Under the pieces are notes generated by a model. It was not told where the DNA came from. It was given only the letters and a program-made list of their open reading frames with translations, and made no database searches. DNA of 64,000 bases from Paralvinella palmiformis. Lineage: Eukaryota; Annelida; Polychaeta; Terebellida; Alvinellidae. Position numbers and translations under genes: made by a program. Every line of letters starts with the position of its first letter. Position 1 is the first letter of the stretch. This document shows positions 58,601 to 64,000 of the stretch, one piece after another. The stretch is from the NCBI GenBank assembly GCA_025642065.1, contig JAODUP010000480.1:1-64000 (forward strand), written 5' to 3'.

Positions 58601-60420
58601 TTGTTATGTGCTCGAGATGAATTATTCGGGATCATACTAGACCATTTGTTCCATATATGTTGAAATGTATATAATGGGAGTTTTGCACTTGCAACGTGTG
58701 ATATGAAGTAAAATAGTCTGTCTAGTTGTGTGGATATTTTGAATTTGATGGTTAAATTGGAATGTCGAATTAAACGATAGTGGCAGTCTATTATTAATAA
58801 AAGTCGAGCCTAAACTAGGCGGTTTGGTATTCATATAAATCCTTCAGTTTTAAAATACCTGACCGTTTGAATAACGGGTCTGTGTGGCTATTGAATCCAG
58901 ATTTACAGATGGTGCGAATTGTTTTTGTAGTTTAACTGTCTTGTTCATATTAATATGGCTAGTATTTCCTCAGACTAGTATCCCGTAGGACAAATGCGGA
59001 TGGATTAGTGCAAAATAAAGTGTTCTTAGGCTGTCATATGCTAAACAATGTTTGACTTGATTTATTGAAAAAAATGGCTCGTGATATTTTGCTATTTAAA
59101 TGGGATACATGTTTTTTCCATGTTAATGTTTCATCATTATAGATGCCAAGAAATGTAGTTGCCCGTTCAGTACAGTTTAAGCCAATTCTTTCCAGTGTTA
59201 TGTCAGCTATATTTACATTGAATTCCGCCAATTGACATCTCGCTGTTTTCGGATTTATAACAATGTATTTAGTTTTATTGACGTTCAATGGAAGTTTATT
59301 GGCACAGAACCATTCATATAAATTATTAATTGCTTTATTGGCGTTCATGTAGAGTGTATTTAAATTAGAATGGGACAGATATAACGTTGTATCGTCGGCA
59401 AAAGATAAAATATCAAAATTACTTAATTTACCAATATCATTAACATAAACAAGATAAATTAAGGGATCCAAGATGGACCCTTGGCACGCCGCACTTTATT
59501 TATCTCAAGGAAGACTTAGAATTGCCAAGTTCAACATATAGGGTTCTATCGGACAAGTAATTTTCAAACCATTTGTTTGTTATTCCACGAATACCGTAAC
59601 AATTTAATTTCTGTAGAAATATTAGTGACTGATCACATCAAAAGCTTTAGAGATATCACACAGAGTAGTCAGGATATATTCGGGATTTATTTTATTTCTA
59701 GTGTGAGAACAGTGATTAAGCAAATGCATAATTGGATGTATAGTGGAGTGTCGTGAACGAAATCCATATTGGTGTTTATATAGGATAGTATTTGCACTCA
59801 AAAACGATATCAATTTGTCATACATTATATTTTCTAGCAGCTTGGAGAAAACCGGAAGTAAGCTAATAGGGCGATAATTATTTATCTGGCTTGTGTCTGT
59901 CGACTTGAAATGGGTATAACTTTAATTAATTTCTATTTACCTGGAACTAATCCCGGTAGCGAGAGATCTATTTATAATGTGAGTGATAGGCAAGGCAATA
60001 ATATTAATAGATTGTTTCAGTATCTTACTCGATATTCCGTCTTAGCCAAAGCTAGATTTAGATTTAGGTTTTCGAGTGCTTTCAATAATATTAGATGGAG
60101 TAACTGGTTCTAAAAACATACTGTGCAAAACTGGATTTGACATGAAATCTTGGAAATTACGTTTAATTGTGGGGACATTTTAACTGCTTGTTTCGCCTAT
60201 TTTGGGAATAAACGTCGGCTGTCCAATTTATTAGGTACAGTTTGGCAATAAATTCATTTTCCTTTCCAACAACTTGTTTTAATATAGACCAGGTTTTTTT
60301 CACGTCGTTTTTATTTTCGCTCGACAATGATTTGTAGTATTGAATTTTCATGTTGCGTTTCAGTTTATTGAAAACGTTATGGTATATTTTAAATACACTA
60401 ATGTTATGTTGGTTTGGTTT
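58600..60420 (-). mobile_element. LINE-A reverse transcriptase, dead
   Basis: From right to left on the plus strand: linker YYKSLSSENKNDVKKTWSIL (about 60290-60350), APISLLPVFSKLLEN near 59850, then HQYGFRSRHSTIHPIMHLLNH and DISKAFDVISH (59622-59790), a worn GVP.GSILD near 59475, then DPLIYLVYVNDI, LSFADDTTLYLSHSNL (intact FADD), WFCANKLPLNVNKTKYIVINP, TLTWKKHVSHL (59034-59471) and the C-terminus RQTILLHITRCK near 58690 with a final C/D/C cluster. Shifts and stops interrupt it, but it is the best-kept copy of the family in the window. No endonuclease is attached: the 5' end joins SINE-C sequence. Confidence 0.9.
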
Positions 60421-60475
60421 TGTTGTTCGGGGAGAATCCCCAGGCTGTCGCTTAATCAGCACAGTTTATAGGTAT
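60420..60475 (-). mobile_element. SINE-C 3' end joined to LINE-A
   Basis: Inverted match to 41080-41135 (AAGCGACAGCC.GGGGATTCTC, then CCCGAACAA). It makes a chimeric open frame with the LINE-A linker on the minus strand. Confidence 0.7.
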
Positions 60476-60562
60476 TGTTAAATACACAGTTACAAGGTAT
60501 TGTTCAAAAAGAAAACTGTGAACTACGAATCCTGTTACTGAAGATGTTTAACATATTAACGT

Positions 60563-60566
60563 TATA

Positions 60567-60608
<42 letters not shown>

Positions 60609-60760
60609 GGTGTGTTATGGCCACACTTGTGCACATGGTAGGCTAAACGGGCCGAGCGACCTCCACAGGTAATGAAGCGAAGTCAAAGATGAAACAACCT
60701 TCATATATGCTAAGCCGAAATTCGAACAGGCGTGGTAGTGGTCTGTGGTCCAACACGCGC
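60563..60760 (-). mobile_element. SINE-A copy with expanded GAT tail
   Basis: GATGATG tail expanded to a 40-base microsatellite (60566-60606), body GGCCACACTTGTGCACATGG, head decayed near 60745-60760. C runs follow at 60773-60782. Confidence 0.85.
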
Positions 60761-60789
60761 CCCCTATTAACAGCCCCCCCCCCTATTAA

Positions 60790-61499
60790 AATCCGTGTAT
60801 ATGCAACATCTTGTTCGTTTTGATATTTCTACAAATTAAGTTTAGCTACTTAATGGCATCATTCCGTTATTCTTACATTATGATTGAAAGATTATTATTC
60901 GCGCACCGTTCTTCGGTTAAAGATCAGATGTCAGTAGTCATTTAGTAAGCTTAAAGACTAACCAATTACAAAATCGTCGTATAGTGTCACTCCTCACGAC
61001 TTTGAGTAGGATGCTGCAGGTGAGTTTAAAGTTCATACAAATAGGAAATAAGTAGAGGACACGAACCGCTGCTATTATTGAATTATCACTGAATGTTTTG
61101 AAGTCATTCTCATCATATTTTGTTCGGAATATAAAGTTACATTTAGCAATTCTCTTATTTCAAAGATATTTATTATGTACTTAAACGTTATTATAAAACG
61201 TTTTAAAATGCAGAAATGACCATTGAAACATGTCACGTTTAATATTAATGGCTATCAATTGTATTATATGTTATTCAGCTTACGTGAGCTGAACTCTTAA
61301 GATGAATCGAAGTTTCCATTGTCGTTAATAAAATGCAACGATTTCTTGTGCGAACACATTTTTGTTTCATTTCAAAAACATCTGGCACATAATTACTTTG
61401 GAATTAATACAGTTTTAGGTCATAGATACCTTGAGATGATTGTGTCTTAAGTGAATTCTGCTGCTTCACTTCTGCGCATATTTTAATGTTAATGAGTCG
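60790..61499. other. AT-rich stretch, nothing recognised
   Basis: No gene or repeat family seen. Confidence 0.5.
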
Positions 61500-61620
61500 A
61501 TGGACTTCAAATTGTAGTGCAGCTAAATGAGCGATGAAACATCATTGAGACATAGCTTAGTTGGAATTTGAACCTAACTGTTAAAGGCAGGTGGCCAACT
61601 GCGCTACTTCTTTGGCTAAG
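61500..61620 (-). mobile_element. tRNA-derived SINE relic
   Basis: The minus strand gives AGTAGCGCAGTTGGCC (A-box region) and GTTCAAATTCC (B box, 61573-61583), with a GATGAAACATCA word as in SINE-A. Decayed. Confidence 0.5.
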
Positions 61621-61662
61621 GAGGTCCTTTTGTGTTGATTATATGAATTTCATATACATTAT

Positions 61663-61696
61663 ACACACACACACACACACACACACGCACGCACAC
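61663..61696. repeat. CA microsatellite
   Basis: Short (CA)n run with GC steps. Confidence 0.9.
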
Positions 61697-61869
61697 TAGA
61701 ATTCTCATAGGCCACCATTCCATTAAGACCACAATCTGTAAGTCAAAACTCTTTTCCTATGCTCTACGCAATGAAAACATCCACTAATCCGACCATTCCC
61801 TATTCAGATTTCCATCCATAAATTGTGGTTCCAGACCACAAAGTCCATCCCTCCACAACGACCATAGAT

Positions 61870-62510
61870 CAAATTAGCCTTTGGGGGGGGGGGTTCTTTA
61901 ATTTCCTTTGATACCACAGATGGGCTGGACACTTGAGAAGATACTCTATTTGGTTGCTAGTCATGATATAGTAGTGGGGATGACAGATGCATGAAATTTC
62001 GGTCGAGGTGAGCTGGTTGAAGATGAATTTGTTGATGAGAAGGTTGACTGTGTCAGAGGTATTTTCCGCATATTCGACGATTTCGAGGCTTGTGGCTTCG
62101 TTCGCTAGTTTGTTAGCTCGGTCATTGCCCTCAAGGCTTATATTACTTGAATTCCATGCTATCTGATGGTTGACCCCATGATGAAACTTTCTGTGGAGAT
62201 GTGGTCAGTGCTCTCATAGAGTCCGAGCGGATGGCGGCTTTTTTCTTGGAAAGGCTGTTGCGTTATCTATATGAGTGCACATTTGAATGTATGCGCACCG
62301 GTCGGTGTAAAATTCGGGATTCTGCCTCTGATTTTTACGTTTGTTTCTTTAATGAAACAAATCCAGGCTGTGGTCCCGTTTACGTGAAAGCGAAATCGGT
62401 GTAGATGTTGACAGTTGGTGTATTGCTTCAATTGAAGTTAGCGATTATGCTGGTGCCTCCTGCTACTCTTGCTCCTTCTGGGTCTACTTTATTCTGGATC
62501 CAGCCAAGCG
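61870..62510 (-). mobile_element. LINE RNase H domain relic
   Basis: From 62500 downwards the minus strand gives VNIYTDFAF (first RNase H aspartate in an IYTD motif), later IRSDSMRAL (an SDS motif in place of TDS), GVNHQIAWN and SLEGNDRANKLANEAT (the GN..AD..A box with D to N change) and a C-terminal EYLLKCPAHLW. This is the RNase H order D-E-D-D seen in some non-LTR elements. The same C-terminal piece is at 13240-13345. It is frameshifted and dead; no RT is attached here. Confidence 0.75.
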
Positions 62511-63465
62511 ATTGACGATGTGCTAAGCCAACAGTGGTTCGGTTGTCAGCCAATCAGCAAAACAAAACCACGATTTCAATTGTTTCCATCCAACTTAATT
62601 GATTGGTTATTTGTCAGTTTTATGAATGAATGTAGAGACTGTTTTATGGCATTACTATTTTTTGAAATTCGATTCATGGATTAAAGCCGTCCGGCGGATT
62701 TAATAATTACATAAATCCAACGGATTTATCAGTTTTATTGTTCTTTTCAAATTACGATTGAAATCAGCTTCACCTTTATGCAATTGATTATTTGAGAATA
62801 TGCTATATAATCCCCTGATAATTGGTCTAGGGTCAATCAATGTCCGAACTCTATCGTAGGCACGACTTATAATATCGTGTCAAAGTATTACTCTAAGTCT
62901 ACCTGTCAAATAAAACACAGAGAATCTTGCTCATAGGACAATCGACAAAAAAAAACCATAAACGTCAAATAGAAATGAAATAAACAAACAAACATCACTA
63001 GTTTCTGCAATAAACGCTAAATTGTCAATATGATATTATATTCGTATTTTACTTCGTATGACATTTTGTGAACATTGATTGAGAAATAAATACTTTCGAA
63101 TTAAAATATAAATGACCAGGATTTCTCTTTCTTCACTAAGACCATTTCCCTATTAAGACCAAATAATCTAAATGCGAAAGGTGGTCTTAATATGAGAATT
63201 ATACTATACGTATATTAAATAATATCCTGTAACTTTGTTAATATACTCAACCGAGTTCCGAGAGTTTATAAATACACAATATTGGGTACGATATAAACAA
63301 TTATCTAAATATGATGGCATTAACACGGTATTAATATGATGACATATTACATTATAAAGCTCTTTTGAGTAAAGTTATTGTTGTAATGTAACAACATAAT
63401 ACGGTGTCCGTATAACAATACATTACCAATAAAACCTACACCAAAATAGTTATTGCTAGTACTAT
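62511..63465. other. AT-rich stretch, nothing recognised
   Basis: No gene or family repeat. The short frame at 62469-62684 has no recognised content. Confidence 0.5.
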
Positions 63466-63565
63466 TACAATAACAACAACTACTACTGCTACTACTACTA
63501 TTGATGCCGTTGTTGCTGGTGCTGCTACTACTGCTACTATTACTAGTTCTATTATTACTATTATT
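63466..63565. repeat. Imperfect CTA/CTG trinucleotide array
   Basis: ACTACTGCTACTACTACTATTG-type sequence with many variants. Confidence 0.85.
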
Positions 63566-64000
63566 GGCTTAGATAGATAGTTTACCATTTATTGATAGCC
63601 CAAGTTCGGTCGTCAATTAAACCATGTCATCTTCGTAATGTTGTGAATTTAAACTGTTTCGTAATTGCTATTTACCACTACGAATAGATCATTCCCATTA
63701 GGTTACTGTTAGGTTATTGACAAAATGGATACAGACAGCAATAGCGTATAACTGAGATTCTATGTTTTGCGTGAAGAAACGTACTTTTATTTATTTCAAG
63801 TTGCCTACTTTTGAGGATCACTATAAACGCTGTCCGGAAGTTGAAAAGATCTCAGTAATGAAGCCCATTTCGTACAGCATCTTAATATATAAAGTACGAC
63901 ATCCATTATATAATGTGGAAAAAGATAAGGTTATAAATATGGAATAAAATGGAGTATTGCTCTATAATTATATACGATATTGTTTTATTTGTTCTCTTAT
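63566..64000. other. Window end, nothing recognised
   Basis: A 61-codon plus frame (63762-63947) ends at a TAA inside GGAATAAAATGG, which also makes an AATAAA signal. It could be the last exon or tail of something upstream, but it has no recognised motif. Confidence 0.3.

Overview
The window looks like animal nuclear DNA, most likely from a marine lophotrochozoan such as a mollusc. That placement is an inference from the mix of L2-like and other non-LTR retrotransposons, tRNA-derived SINEs, very abundant AT, CA, ATT, TCAC and GATA microsatellites, Ly6-type secreted proteins and one intron-poor F-box/LRR gene. There is no operon structure, and almost all intergenic space is decayed repeat.

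Three protein-coding genes are well supported. An F-box/leucine-rich-repeat protein (43741-45606, minus) has its coding sequence in one exon, with a likely 5'UTR intron reaching back to about 47039. Two Ly6/uPAR-family (three-finger) proteins lie at 32498-32812 (minus) and 54575-54886 (plus). A possible coding exon with good splice sites at 48161-48303 (plus) may belong to a gene diverging from the F-box gene.

The main structural result is a decayed duplicated array around the Ly6 gene. A Ly6 pseudogene exon lies at 8311-8470. A conserved promoter plus non-coding first exon occurs at 9515-9700 and again at 35205-35410, and large collinear blocks repeat: 9440-11770 with 35160-37615, 17950-20260 with 30450-31700, and 13600-14220 with 23370-24440 and 39373-39800. 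Copies of the same promoter, splice donor, splice acceptor and first coding bases let the Ly6 gene model be read by comparison: TATA box, short 5'UTR exon, intron of about 2.3 kb, then one exon holding the whole coding sequence.

The rest is layered mobile elements. There are at least five kinds of LINE: a family called A here (1.4-3.3, 27.3-30.0 and 58.6-60.4 kb), L2-like elements, an RNase H-bearing type (13.2 and 62 kb), a type with an RGRP-like tail (14.9 kb) and others at 22, 38 and 42 kb. There are also tRNA-derived SINEs (family A with at least eight copies), a tyrosine-recombinase relic (16.5-17.0 kb), a Tigger/CENP-B-like transposase relic (56.7 kb), a possible non-autonomous DNA transposon (18951-19883), a relic with a phage-tail-fibre-like motif (4.7-5.1 kb) and an unassigned decayed coding region (53.0-53.8 kb). 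Several LINEs are split by later insertions, so relative ages can be read. Family labels (LINE-A, SINE-A, R1-R4, SDA, SDB) are local names used only in this annotation.
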